DNA of 55,956 bases from JBBKWH01 sp037968855 (GCA_037968855.1 JBBKWH010000080.1:1-55956), one strand, 5' to 3'. Numbered from the stretch's first letter, positions 24,452 to 32,797 are shown. A program made the numbers and translations. Notes: generated by a model from the sequence alone, not told the origin.

Positions 24452-25312
24452 ATGAGCGACAACCGAGCCATGATGCCACTATCGCTGACTGCACCCGGTG
24501 TCAATCTGGGTGCTTATATCAGCACCGTTAACCAAATTCCGATCTTGACGCCTGATCAAGAGCGTGCCTTGGCTGATCGCTACTACCACGATGGCGACGT
24601 TGAAGCCGCGCGGATGCTGGTCATGTCACATCTACGTTTTGTGATTCATATTGCGCGTAGCTATTCGGGCTATGGTCTGCCACAAGGCGACCTAATCCAA
24701 GAAGGCAACGTCGGTTTGATGAAAGCCGTCAAACGCTTTGACCCGACTATGGGCGTGCGTTTGGTGTCGTTTGCGGTACATTGGATCAAAGCCGAAATTC
24801 ACGAATTTGTCATTCGCAACTGGCGGATTGTCAAAGTCGCCACCACCAAAGCACAGCGTAAACTGTTCTTTAACTTACGTTCACTAAAAAAATCCAGCCG
24901 TAAGCTGACCTTAGATGAAGCAAAAGCGATTGCCCTAGATCTAAACGTCACTGCCGAGCAAGTGCTGGAAATGGAAGGCCGTCTAACTGCCTATGACGCC
25001 TCGTTTGAAGCGCAAGCGGACGATGATGATGATGGCCGTGTGGCGCCTGTGTTGTATCTAGAAGACAACCGCCACGATCCAGCGCGCGAAGTCGAAGATG
25101 CCGACTGGGAAGAAAGCAACAACCGCGCCCTCCACGCCGCGATTGGCCAGCTTGACGATCGCTCACGCGTGATCTTGCAACGCCGCTGGTTGGATGACGA
25201 AAAAGCCACCCTGCACGAACTGGCCGCCGAGTACAACATCTCCGCCGAGCGGATTCGTCAGTTAGAAAAAAACGCGATGGATAAGATTCGCACAGCAATG
25301 TCGGCAGGTTAA
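24452..25312 (+). CDS. rpoH: RNA polymerase heat-shock sigma factor RpoH (sigma-32)
   Basis: A 286-residue group 3 sigma factor. Region 2 is clear (VMSHLRFVIHIARSYSGYG, DLIQEGNVGLMKAVKRFDP, and the -10 recognition VSFAVHWIKAEIHEFVIRN). The RpoH box QRKLFFNLRSLKK (about residues 133-145), which distinguishes RpoH from other sigmas, follows. Region 4 with its helix-turn-helix (LHELAAEYNISAERIRQLE) ends the protein. It directs transcription of chaperone and protease genes. The start at ATG 24452 is fixed by AAAGGAG seven bases upstream. A leader of about 200 bases separates it from tusA. Confidence 0.97.
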   Translation: MSDNRAMMPLSLTAPGVNLGAYISTVNQIPILTPDQERALADRYYHDGDVEAARMLVMSHLRFVIHIARSYSGYGLPQGDLIQEGNVGLMKAVKRFDPTMGVRLVSFAVHWIKAEIHEFVIRNWRIVKVATTKAQRKLFFNLRSLKKSSRKLTLDEAKAIALDLNVTAEQVLEMEGRLTAYDASFEAQADDDDDGRVAPVLYLEDNRHDPAREVEDADWEESNNRALHAAIGQLDDRSRVILQRRWLDDEKATLHELAAEYNISAERIRQLEKNAMDKIRTAMSAG

Positions 25313-25358
25313 TTGCCTAGATATAGATGCTCTATATCAGCAACAGCGTAACAACAAT

Positions 25359-25387
25359 GGCTCAATCTGTATTGGGCCGTTTTTTTG
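25359..25387 (+). terminator. Intrinsic terminator after rpoH
   Basis: GGCTCAAT-ctgt-ATTGGGCC followed by GTTTTTTT forms a stem-loop with a U-tract, about 50 bases past the rpoH stop codon. Confidence 0.8.
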
Positions 25388-25458
25388 GTCTTTGCATCGC
25401 CAAAAAGCAGCCATCGCGCGTTAGAATGACTGACTTTTTGTGATGTGAGCGACTGCGC

Positions 25459-25824
25459 ATGTGGCTTGTCATTGCGGCGCTAAACTTGGCGCTGGCTGTC
25501 ATACTCGGTGCATTTGGCGCACACGCGCTGAAAGGTCGCACCAGCCCAGAACAATTGGCATGGTGGCACACCGCCACCGAATACTTCTTTGTGCATGCCC
25601 TTGGCTTATTGATCCTTGCCGTACTGATGCGCGTCCTACCTAGCCTCAAACTCGGCAGCGCTGCATGGGCATTACAGATCGGTATGCTATTGTTTTGTGG
25701 CTCATTGTACCTAATGACCTTAGGCGCCCCCCGCTGGTTTGGCGCAATCACCCCGATTGGCGGCCTAGCCTTAATTAGCGGTTGGTTATTATTGGCCTAT
25801 CAGGCGTGGAGATCACTGCCATGA
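25459..25824 (+). CDS. DUF423 membrane protein (YgdD-like)
   Basis: A 121-residue integral membrane protein. Signature parts are LGAFGAHALKG at the first helix and WWHTATEYFFVHALGLLIL at the second, with two further hydrophobic helices. Function is unknown. Its TGA stop codon overlaps the thiS start as ATGA, so it heads the thiazole operon here, matching the Pseudomonas order in which a DUF423 gene precedes thiS. Confidence 0.9.
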   Translation: MWLVIAALNLALAVILGAFGAHALKGRTSPEQLAWWHTATEYFFVHALGLLILAVLMRVLPSLKLGSAAWALQIGMLLFCGSLYLMTLGAPRWFGAITPIGGLALISGWLLLAYQAWRSLP

Positions 25825-26018
25825 TGATTATCTTAAACGGTCATCCGCATCAAACCGATGCCCAGCACTTGGCCGATCTGGTCAAAGAACTCAACCTGAC
25901 AGGCAAGCGTATCGCCATTGAAATGAACGGCGAACTGGTCGCCAAAAGCCGCCACGCGCTCACGCCCATCAGCCCTGATGCCCGTATCGAAATTGTCCAC
26001 GCCGTTGGCGGAGGTTAA
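25821..26018 (+). CDS. thiS: Sulfur carrier protein ThiS
   Basis: A 65-residue ubiquitin-like protein ending in the diglycine tail (VGGG) that is adenylated and thiocarboxylated to donate sulfur for the thiazole ring of thiamine. Features are MIILNGHP at the start and HALTPISPDARIEIVHAVGGG-type ending. The tail has three glycines rather than two. ATG 25821 overlaps the DUF423 stop; a second ATG follows directly. The next gene starts three bases after its stop codon. Confidence 0.94.
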   Translation: MMIILNGHPHQTDAQHLADLVKELNLTGKRIAIEMNGELVAKSRHALTPISPDARIEIVHAVGGG

Positions 26019-26021
26019 GCC

Positions 26022-26417
26022 ATGTCCCACGAATGCTGCGGTGCAAAACCGCATGACGCCACGCCACACGCCTTAAGCCTTGCGCGGGTGTTTTGGCCAG
26101 AGACAGTGGTGTTTGAAGATCGGGTGTACTTTGACACGCCAGATGCCGAGTATTATGCCGACATGCTGGATTTTGCCGAGGGTGACTTGATCACTGTGCA
26201 AGCCTTGATCAACCATCAACACTTACTCGATCTGGCCGGTGATGCCAGCTTAAGTCGTGAGCAATTGATCGAGTTTGGTCAACGTCTACACGCCTGTTGG
26301 CAAGCCTGTTTGAACCAGCGCTATCCTGATCGGCCCATTGTGGTGGCCTTTGACCCACAAGACGAAGACAGCAACGACGAGTTGCAAATCCTGTTTTATG
26401 AGGAACCCGCTGCATGA
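26022..26417 (+). CDS. Unrecognised acidic protein encoded between thiS and thiG
   Basis: A 131-residue acidic soluble protein. I do not recognise its family. It starts MSHECCGAKPHD, with a Cys-Cys pair and several histidines that could bind metal, and is then rich in Asp and Glu with a predicted mixed helix-strand body (a central helix LTVQALINHQHLLDLAG-like, then LHACWQACL with two more cysteines). Translation is well supported: GGAGG lies seven bases before the ATG, and its TGA stop overlaps the thiG start as ATGA. It is thus co-transcribed and translationally coupled with thiS and thiG, so a role linked to thiazole synthesis or sulfur transfer is likely but unproven. Confidence 0.85.
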   Translation: MSHECCGAKPHDATPHALSLARVFWPETVVFEDRVYFDTPDAEYYADMLDFAEGDLITVQALINHQHLLDLAGDASLSREQLIEFGQRLHACWQACLNQRYPDRPIVVAFDPQDEDSNDELQILFYEEPAA

Positions 26418-27271
26418 ACGCCCAACCCCCCAATGCTGCAACAGATCGCAGCCCCAGTCACAGTACGGACGACAACACCGAGCAATGGCGCGACCAGCCC
26501 TTAATTATTGGCTCACGGCAGTTCACCTCTCGCCTACTGGTCGGTACTGGCAAATACAAAGACCTGCACGAAACCGGCGCAGCGATTGCCATGAGTGGCG
26601 CAGAGATTGTCACCGTGGCAATTCGACGCAGCAACATTGGTCAAAACCCCAACGAACCCAATCTGCTGGATGTGCTACCGCCCGACCGCTACACTATTTT
26701 GCCCAATACCGCAGGCTGCTTTGATGCCGACAGCGCGGTGCGCACCTGTATGCTGGCGCGTGAACTGCTAGACGGGCATAACTTGGTCAAGCTTGAAGTA
26801 TTGGGCGATACCAAAACGCTGTATCCCAACATGGTCGATACCTTAAAAGCCGCCCGTACCTTGATTGATGATGGCTTTGAGGTGATGGTGTATTGCTCGG
26901 ATGACCCGATCATCGCCAAAGAGCTAGAGAACATGGGCTGTGTGGCGGTGATGCCGTTGGGTAGCTTGATTGGCTCGGGTTTGGGTTTGACCAACCCGCA
27001 CAACATTCGTTTAATTTTAGACAATGCCACTGTGCCGGTGTTGGTGGATGCGGGCGTGGGTACAGCGTCGGATGCCGCCATTGCGATGGAGTTGGGCTGC
27101 GCCGGTGTGTTGATGAACACCGCGATTGCGGCGGCGACCCATCCGGTGTTGATGGCCAGTGCGATGAAAAAAGCTGTTGAAGCGGGCCGCGAAGCCTATT
27201 TGGCTGGACGTATGGCGAAGAAAAACTATGCCAATGCTAGCTCGCCTGAAACGGGGTATTTTTTTAAGTAA
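26414..27271 (+). CDS. thiG: Thiazole synthase ThiG
   Basis: A 285-residue TIM-barrel enzyme that forms the thiazole phosphate of thiamine from 1-deoxyxylulose-5-phosphate, dehydroglycine and ThiS-thiocarboxylate. Recognisable parts are RLLVGTGKYKD, ILPNTAGCFDADSAVRT, the KLEVLGD segment with the Schiff-base lysine, AVMPLGSLIGSGLG, and VLVDAGVGTASDAAIAMELG. The first 27 residues or so (Asn, Ser, Asp rich) extend beyond the usual start. ATG 26414 overlaps the preceding stop; GAGGAA lies nine bases upstream. It ends the operon. Confidence 0.96.
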   Translation: MNAQPPNAATDRSPSHSTDDNTEQWRDQPLIIGSRQFTSRLLVGTGKYKDLHETGAAIAMSGAEIVTVAIRRSNIGQNPNEPNLLDVLPPDRYTILPNTAGCFDADSAVRTCMLARELLDGHNLVKLEVLGDTKTLYPNMVDTLKAARTLIDDGFEVMVYCSDDPIIAKELENMGCVAVMPLGSLIGSGLGLTNPHNIRLILDNATVPVLVDAGVGTASDAAIAMELGCAGVLMNTAIAAATHPVLMASAMKKAVEAGREAYLAGRMAKKNYANASSPETGYFFK

Positions 27272-27287
27272 GATGTGAAAATGTTAT

Positions 27288-27303
27288 TCCCGCCTAGGCG
27301 GGA
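27288..27303. repeat. 16-bp perfect palindrome after thiG
   Basis: TCCCGCCTAGGCGGGA is a perfect palindrome 17 bases past the thiG stop codon, at the left edge of the AT-rich cassette. It resembles the ends of short dispersed palindromic repeats in proteobacteria. Confidence 0.6.
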
Positions 27304-27381
27304 GTGCGTCGTGGACTGATCAACGATTATTGGATGCGACGCATAAAATTCCATATATGAGTTTATAAGCCGGTTAGTGCA

Positions 27382-27442
27382 TAGGGTGCGCCATGCGCAC
27401 CGAATGATGAATGAATGTGATTGGTGCGCATGGCGCACCCTA
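27382..27442. repeat. REP/MITE-like palindromic element, copy A
   Basis: A 61-bp element made of a perfect 20-bp inverted repeat (27382-27401 and 27423-27442, core GGTGCGCATGGCGCACC) around a 21-base spacer. Each arm is itself nearly palindromic. A related copy lies at 28393-28449, so the two copies bracket the lipoprotein genes. Confidence 0.88.
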
Positions 27443-27463
27443 CTCAAACTTGTGGATTCAAAA

Positions 27464-28051
27464 ATGAAAATAAATTACTTACTACCCTTCATCTTGCTTT
27501 TAATGAGTGGATGTAATGACGCGATTGATAGTAATCAAAAAAACCGCACTTCAAGTGACGACTTAATAATTTTATCAGATCAAGCAGAATTGGATCGAGT
27601 GGAGTTTGCAAAATGGTCTGTTGCTTTAGATCATTTAAAAAATAAGCCAACAGTTAAAGACTACCACATTGTTATGCAGTCTAAGTATTCTACCTATTTA
27701 GAAAATGAGGATTATGACACTATTAAAATTGGATTAAAGCTTGGAATTCCTGATGCATATCAAAGCATTTTAGATGGATATTTGAGCCATTCAAAAAATA
27801 AGTGCCATACTATCTTTTACACAACAATATTGTTCAATCAAGATGCTTATGATCCTAAGATTTTAATCTTGGATGGTGCTGCAAAAGGAAGCGAAGAGCT
27901 AAGACAGCTATTGGTTCATTTGTACAGCACAGGTGATATCTTTGCAAAAGATGAGAAAAAAGCCGAATACTGGCGTAGACAGCTTAAATCCAAAAAAAAT
28001 CCAATTGATGAATGTGAACGATATAGCATAGGTGTTCGAGCATCTGACTAG
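27464..28051 (+). CDS. Predicted lipoprotein with weak Sel1-like end
   Basis: A 195-residue protein. A signal peptide with lipobox (MKINYLLPFILLLMSGC, Cys17) predicts lipid attachment to a membrane. The mature part is hydrophilic; near the C-terminus a GDIFAKDEKKAEYWRRQ segment looks like half of a Sel1 (TPR-like) repeat. No other family resemblance. Codon use is markedly AT-rich compared with the neighbours, suggesting acquisition. It starts just downstream of palindromic element copy A. Confidence 0.75.
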   Translation: MKINYLLPFILLLMSGCNDAIDSNQKNRTSSDDLIILSDQAELDRVEFAKWSVALDHLKNKPTVKDYHIVMQSKYSTYLENEDYDTIKIGLKLGIPDAYQSILDGYLSHSKNKCHTIFYTTILFNQDAYDPKILILDGAAKGSEELRQLLVHLYSTGDIFAKDEKKAEYWRRQLKSKKNPIDECERYSIGVRASD

Positions 28052-28106
28052 CGCTACAGATTTCTTTGATTTTTCGTATCCAAAACTCACGTTAGTTAGG
28101 TGCCAC

Positions 28107-28391
28107 ATGAATCGGTGTATCGTCATTTCTCTAATCGCGCTCGTATTGTGTGGCTGCTCTCCGCGCTATCAACTGATTGCGGGTGCAGTCGGCAAAGAGT
28201 GGCAGTGCCCAATTAAATCAGTAGAGGTTATTTCGCTAGGTGCCTCACGATATGCGGTCATGGGGTGTAGGCAGGCAGAGATTGTGTACTGCAAGATTGG
28301 GCAAGAAGGTTGCCATTTTGCTGGCAAACCAAATCAGCCATTAAAAACGCGGGAATACCTACAGGCTGCACCTAACACGTCAGTCCAGTAA
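28107..28391 (+). CDS. Small predicted lipoprotein
   Basis: A 94-residue protein with a lipoprotein signal (CIVISLIALVLCGC, lipobox LCGC). Four further cysteines in the mature part may form disulfides. I do not recognise it. ATG 28107 has TTAGG seven bases upstream. It follows the larger lipoprotein gene by 55 bases and its stop lies two bases before the second palindromic element, so the two genes and the repeats look like one cassette. Confidence 0.65.
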   Translation: MNRCIVISLIALVLCGCSPRYQLIAGAVGKEWQCPIKSVEVISLGASRYAVMGCRQAEIVYCKIGQEGCHFAGKPNQPLKTREYLQAAPNTSVQ

Positions 28392-28392
28392 G

Positions 28393-28449
28393 TAGAGTGC
28401 GCCATGCGCACCACATGATTACAGTGATTGGTGCGAATAGCGCACCCTC
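28393..28449. repeat. REP/MITE-like palindromic element, copy B
   Basis: The left arm GAGTGCGCCATGCGCACC and right arm GGTGCGAATAGCGCACCCTC match copy A with a few changes; the spacer is 17 bases and similar (ATGATT..AGTGATT). It starts two bases after the small lipoprotein stop codon and closes the cassette. Confidence 0.85.
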
Positions 28450-28454
28450 CCCAA

Positions 28455-28991
28455 TCAGGCTTTTAACACCGTCCAATCCACCTGAATCGGATCACCACCG
28501 AGCGAGATCGTCCAATCGCCATCTTGCACATTGGCCTGCATTTCCATACCACGGCTCATCTGCGCCGCCAACTGCTGCACCGTCTCCCACGGCAACTGCA
28601 ACACCGTCAAGTTATCCATGCGCGCTACTTTGCTCTCAATTTGCTTCCACCACACATCCGTGCTGCTGGCATAGGTCACCACCACCACCCGCTTAACCCG
28701 ATTGCAGGCTTTGCGAATCTTAGTCTCGTCGGGTTGGCCCAACTCAATCCACAAGGTCAGCGCACCGGTTAAATCTTTTGACCACAACGCTGGCTCGTCG
28801 GTTTCAAACAAATCTTTGGTAAATTCTGGCGCATCGCTGGCAAAACGCGCAAAGGTCAACATCCGCACCAACAGACGCTCATCGGTCTCGGACGGATGAC
28901 GCGCCACCGTCAGGCTATGGTCGGCATAGTAATGACGATCCATATCGGCAATATTAAGATCACATTTATAAATGGTGGCTTTAAGCGCCAT
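28455..28991 (-). CDS. YaeQ family protein
   Basis: A 178-residue protein of the YaeQ family. It begins MALKATIYKCDLNIADMDRH, the family signature start, and contains LTVARHPSETDERLLVRMLTFA, ALTLWIELGQPDETKIRKAC and VTYASSTDVWWKQI. The fold resembles restriction-like nucleases, but no function is established. ATG 28991 matches the family start; the open frame extends upstream without support. It ends next to palindromic element copy B and faces away from trmB. Confidence 0.92.
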   Translation of the reverse strand: MALKATIYKCDLNIADMDRHYYADHSLTVARHPSETDERLLVRMLTFARFASDAPEFTKDLFETDEPALWSKDLTGALTLWIELGQPDETKIRKACNRVKRVVVVTYASSTDVWWKQIESKVARMDNLTVLQLPWETVQQLAAQMSRGMEMQANVQDGDWTISLGGDPIQVDWTVLKA

Positions 28992-29181
28992 GAGCGTGGA
29001 TATCCAACAAAAAACAATCAAGGCGCGAGCATAGCGGATTGACCTGTAAATGCCTATGCACCAGCCCCGTCTAGCGGTCGATTGACCAGCACAGCCACAG
29101 CCTCACGTACAGATTGCCGCAGCGCGTGCAAAATCCATTACAATGACGCGGTTTTTTGATCCTATAACCGCAGAGCAGAAC

Positions 29182-29889
29182 ATGACCCAGCCCGCCCCGC
29201 ATCACGATGATCGCCCAACCGATGGCATCCCACGTGAGATTCAAACCTTTATGCGTCGTTCCAGTCCGCTGAACACCTCGCAAAAGCAGGGCTTGGTGGA
29301 TTTTGCCCATCTGATTGTCAGCATGCCGGTCAATGATGCGCGCCAACTGTTTGCCCAGCCTGAACAGCCACTGACCATTGAGATTGGCTTTGGCATGGGT
29401 TCATCGTTGGTTGAGATGGCACAAGCCGCGCCTGAACGTAATTTTTTGGGGATCGAAGTGCATATCCCCGGTATTGCACAGTGTGCCTTTGATGCGGGTA
29501 CAGCGGGTCTGACCAATCTACGCTTAATGGAAGCCGATGCCATTGAGGTGCTTAAAGGGCTGCCGGATGGCTCAATTGATCGGCTGCAATTGTTCTTTCC
29601 TGATCCGTGGCAAAAAAAGCGGCACTTTAAACGTCGTTTTGTCATGCCAGAGCGCATGACGCTAGTGGAAGATAAACTGGCGATTGGCGGGTGGTTTCAC
29701 TCGGCGACCGATTGGCAACCGTATGCCGAATGGATGATCGATGTGCTTGAAACCATGCCACGACTCAAAAACATTCATGGCCCCGCCCAATATGCTCCGC
29801 GTCCAGACTGGCGACCAGAAACCAAGTTTGAGCGTCGTGGTGTGGAAGCCGGACATGGCGTGTGGGATGTGATTTATCAACGCGTTTAA
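29182..29889 (+). CDS. trmB: tRNA (guanine-N7-)-methyltransferase
   Basis: A 235-residue SAM-dependent enzyme that methylates G46 of tRNA. The SAM site is EIGFGMGSSLVEMA, the core has LFFPDPWQKKRHFKRR, and the C-terminal ETKFERRGVEAGHGVWD motif is typical. The N-terminus is normal. In Pseudomonas it directly follows thiG; here the lipoprotein cassette and yaeQ lie between. The start ATG 29182 has only a weak ribosome-binding site. Confidence 0.95.
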   Translation: MTQPAPHHDDRPTDGIPREIQTFMRRSSPLNTSQKQGLVDFAHLIVSMPVNDARQLFAQPEQPLTIEIGFGMGSSLVEMAQAAPERNFLGIEVHIPGIAQCAFDAGTAGLTNLRLMEADAIEVLKGLPDGSIDRLQLFFPDPWQKKRHFKRRFVMPERMTLVEDKLAIGGWFHSATDWQPYAEWMIDVLETMPRLKNIHGPAQYAPRPDWRPETKFERRGVEAGHGVWDVIYQRV

Positions 29890-29912
29890 AATAATCTGAC
29901 TGCCAACAAGCT

Positions 29913-29946
29913 AAAAAAAAGGGGCAATCATTCGCCCTTTTTTTTG
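29913..29946. terminator. Bidirectional terminator between trmB and antiporter gene
   Basis: AAAAAAAAGGGGC-aatcatt-CGCCCTTTTTTTT, a GC core between an A-run and a T-run, lies between two convergent genes. Confidence 0.85.
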
Positions 29947-29957
29947 TTGTTGGCCGC

Positions 29958-30938
29958 TTAACTCGCCGTTGCGATTAAGTATCCCGTATACGCCACAAAG
30001 CCACTGAGCAACAATCCGCCCTCAAGACGTGAGATCTGGCCCTGTTGACCCCGTTTTAGGCTCACGCACATTAGGATCAACAATACCGTCAACGCCAACA
30101 TGGTGGTCATGTCACGGGTCAATAACTCGGGTGCGACCTGCATCGGGTGAATGCTCGCCGCCAGACCAACAACAGCCAAGGTGTTAAAGATATTAGAGCC
30201 AATGATATTGCCCAGTGCCATATCATGCTCCCCCTTACGAACCGCCATAATCGACGATACTAACTCTGGCAATGACGTACCAATCGCCACAATGGTTAGG
30301 CCAATAATCAACACACTGACCCCAAACGACTGCGCCAAGCCCACCGCGCCCCAGACCAGTAGCCGAGAGCTGAGCACCAAAATTGTCAAGCCAACCAGCA
30401 CCCCAACGACTGCTCGTCCACGACTGATGCTCGGCTGGTCATCCAGTACGTCGCTCACGCCTTCCACATAGGCATCGTTATGGCTTGGCTGACGATAGGC
30501 CGACCAGATGCTCGCCACCATCAAGCCAGCCAAGACCAGCAATAACACCACACCTTCGACGCGTGTTAACTGACCATCCCAGACTTGCCACAAGGCCAAA
30601 CCAGACACCGCCAACAACACAGGCAACTCTCGGCGAACCACCTGCGACTGCACGACAATCGGACTCAGCAGCGCAGTCAGGCCAAGAATCAGCGCAATAT
30701 TGGTGATGTTTGAGCCATAAGCATTGCCCAATGCCAACGATGGCGAACCGGACGTCGCAGCCAGCACAGACACCACCATTTCAGGTGCTGACGTGCCAAA
30801 ACCCATCACCAAAATACCAATCAATAACGCTGGCATACCCAAATACTTGGCCAGCACTGCCGCAGAGTCGACAAAGCGATCCGCACTCCAAACCAAGACC
30901 ACCAGCCCAATCAAAACAGCAACCACATTTAGCAACAT
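29958..30938 (-). CDS. Calcium/sodium antiporter (YrbG/CaCA family)
   Basis: A 326-residue membrane protein with about ten helices and the duplicated alpha repeats of the CaCA superfamily: GFGTSAPEMVVSV with GNAYGSNITN in the first half and AIGTSLPELVSS with GNIIGSNIFN in the second. It exchanges cations, probably Ca2+ for Na+ or H+, across the inner membrane. I chose ATG 30938 because GGAG lies seven bases upstream; the open frame upstream adds about 17 residues with little support. It converges with trmB. Confidence 0.92.
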   Translation of the reverse strand: MLLNVVAVLIGLVVLVWSADRFVDSAAVLAKYLGMPALLIGILVMGFGTSAPEMVVSVLAATSGSPSLALGNAYGSNITNIALILGLTALLSPIVVQSQVVRRELPVLLAVSGLALWQVWDGQLTRVEGVVLLLVLAGLMVASIWSAYRQPSHNDAYVEGVSDVLDDQPSISRGRAVVGVLVGLTILVLSSRLLVWGAVGLAQSFGVSVLIIGLTIVAIGTSLPELVSSIMAVRKGEHDMALGNIIGSNIFNTLAVVGLAASIHPMQVAPELLTRDMTTMLALTVLLILMCVSLKRGQQGQISRLEGGLLLSGFVAYTGYLIATAS

Positions 30939-31071
30939 CACCATGCTCCAAAACCAGATCGATACACCATACACGTCGCACATGATCACACAACAGGCTG
31001 CAATCGGTCATCAGTGTCATGTGTACAACAAGCTGGCTTTGGCACCGACTTTGGCGCTGATGCTGGCCCGT

Positions 31072-32709
31072 TTAAGGTGTGGCCTGATCATCGACAAAAA
31101 TTTGCTTCAGCACTGGCAATGCTTTGATCGGGCCAACCAGAGCAATAGTGGTCAATACGCCACTCATCATCGCGCCCACCACCCCGCAAGACAAAATATC
31201 TTGTCCGGTCAGCCATAGCCCTTTGATATTGGTTTTAGGCTTAAGCCACTCTTGTTGAAAGCGTTCTGGCGTGTGATCCATACCATATAATTCGCCACGG
31301 CTATAGGCATTAAAGTGCTGCGTCGATAACGGGGTGGAAAACTCGACATAATCGACCTTGCCGCGTAATTGGGGCAATTTCTCATACAGGACTTCCATCA
31401 AGCGCTCACCCAATTCGGCTTTGAGTGCCTCGTAGTCCTCGCCGCGCTTGCCCCATGTTTGATCGGCCCATGGCTCAAACCATTCATACGGTGCAGGCGC
31501 GACGATCTCAATGGTTGATAGATCGGGATGACGACGGGCAAAATCTGGATCTTTGGCCGATGGAAATGATACATACACCACCGGAAATGGCTCAGTCCGA
31601 TCCGCCACAAAGCGCTGCACATTGCCCTGATAATCAGCGCTCGGATAAATCCAAAAGTTAGTCTTCGGTAGGCCCAATTCGACAGCAGTACCTTTAAGAC
31701 CAATATACCCCCCCAAATGGCCAATACTTGGTGTGACCTGTTCGAGTTTTTGTGTATAGCCAGCCGCTTGCGACACCGCCGCAGGCAACAGATGTTTAAA
31801 GGTATTCAGCACCCCTGCGCTAGAGATCACACAATCGCATTCGATCAGATGACCATCACTCATGCGTACACCACGGGTTTGGCCTTGCTCCACCACAATC
31901 TCGTCTACCCGCGCATAGGTAAAGACCTTGCCACCAGCCCGCTCAATCCGTGGCACGATGGTCTCAGAAATACGCCAACTGCCACCCACCGGATAAAACC
32001 CACCATGCAAATAATGCCGCGCGACCAACGCATGCATCATAAAACTGGACTGTTGCGGTGGTAGACCATAGTCACCCCACTGCCCTGTTAGGACTGCAAT
32101 CAGTTGCTCGTTGTTGGTCAGACCCTTGAGCACGTCCCACGTGGTCTTGTTGATAAAGTCCGGCGTTTTATAGCGCAAAATCGGTGCAAACAGCTTTTGT
32201 TGCCAAGGATTGAGCAAGCGCTTGATGTTTTGTAATGGAAAGGCATCACTGGCCGCTTTGATCATGGCAAGGTATTGATCAATCGCTTGGGCCTCATCCG
32301 GAAAATCGTTGAGCAAGTTGTCTTTAAATGCTTGCTTACCCGCTACCGCGTCGTACTGTTGATCGCCCAAAAAAAACCGATCATAGGCCGCATCCATCGG
32401 CGCCCACTGCATCTGACCTTGGGTCAAAAAATCCATCAAGCGACGGGCCACTGTGCGCGTGCCCATATCGCCAATGTAATGCACGCCAACATCCCACTCG
32501 TAACCTTGCCGCTCATAGCTATGGGTAAAGCCGCCAATGGTGTAATGCTGCTCCAGCACCAAGACTTTTTTGCCCAAGCGAGACAATAGCGCCGCAGTGG
32601 TCAACCCACCCATACCCGAACCAATAATCACCGCATCATAGGGGCCATCTAGCCGTTCGGCGCGGTAGCGTTGACCAATTCTTAAGGTGCTGGGTTTGAC
32701 GCTAGCCAT
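31072..32709 (-). CDS. FAD-dependent CrtI/retinol-saturase-like oxidoreductase
   Basis: A 545-residue flavoprotein. The FAD site is VIIGSGMGGLTTAALLSRLGKK, followed by the LEQHYTIGGFTHSYER segment common to carotenoid isomerases and retinol saturases. The C-terminal GLWLTGQDILSCGVVGAMMSG segment closes the FAD domain. The family includes CrtISO, RetSat and various polyprenyl or lipid desaturases and saturases; the substrate is not predictable. ATG 32709 has AGGAG eight bases upstream. It faces the PadR regulator gene divergently and is probably its target. No carotenoid genes lie nearby. Confidence 0.88.
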   Translation of the reverse strand: MASVKPSTLRIGQRYRAERLDGPYDAVIIGSGMGGLTTAALLSRLGKKVLVLEQHYTIGGFTHSYERQGYEWDVGVHYIGDMGTRTVARRLMDFLTQGQMQWAPMDAAYDRFFLGDQQYDAVAGKQAFKDNLLNDFPDEAQAIDQYLAMIKAASDAFPLQNIKRLLNPWQQKLFAPILRYKTPDFINKTTWDVLKGLTNNEQLIAVLTGQWGDYGLPPQQSSFMMHALVARHYLHGGFYPVGGSWRISETIVPRIERAGGKVFTYARVDEIVVEQGQTRGVRMSDGHLIECDCVISSAGVLNTFKHLLPAAVSQAAGYTQKLEQVTPSIGHLGGYIGLKGTAVELGLPKTNFWIYPSADYQGNVQRFVADRTEPFPVVYVSFPSAKDPDFARRHPDLSTIEIVAPAPYEWFEPWADQTWGKRGEDYEALKAELGERLMEVLYEKLPQLRGKVDYVEFSTPLSTQHFNAYSRGELYGMDHTPERFQQEWLKPKTNIKGLWLTGQDILSCGVVGAMMSGVLTTIALVGPIKALPVLKQIFVDDQATP

Positions 32710-32797
32710 GGGTGATCTCCTGATCAATTGAATCAATAATGAATATGAAGGGGCACTGTATGTTTTGTACACATCTGATCTATACAGGACATATCAG

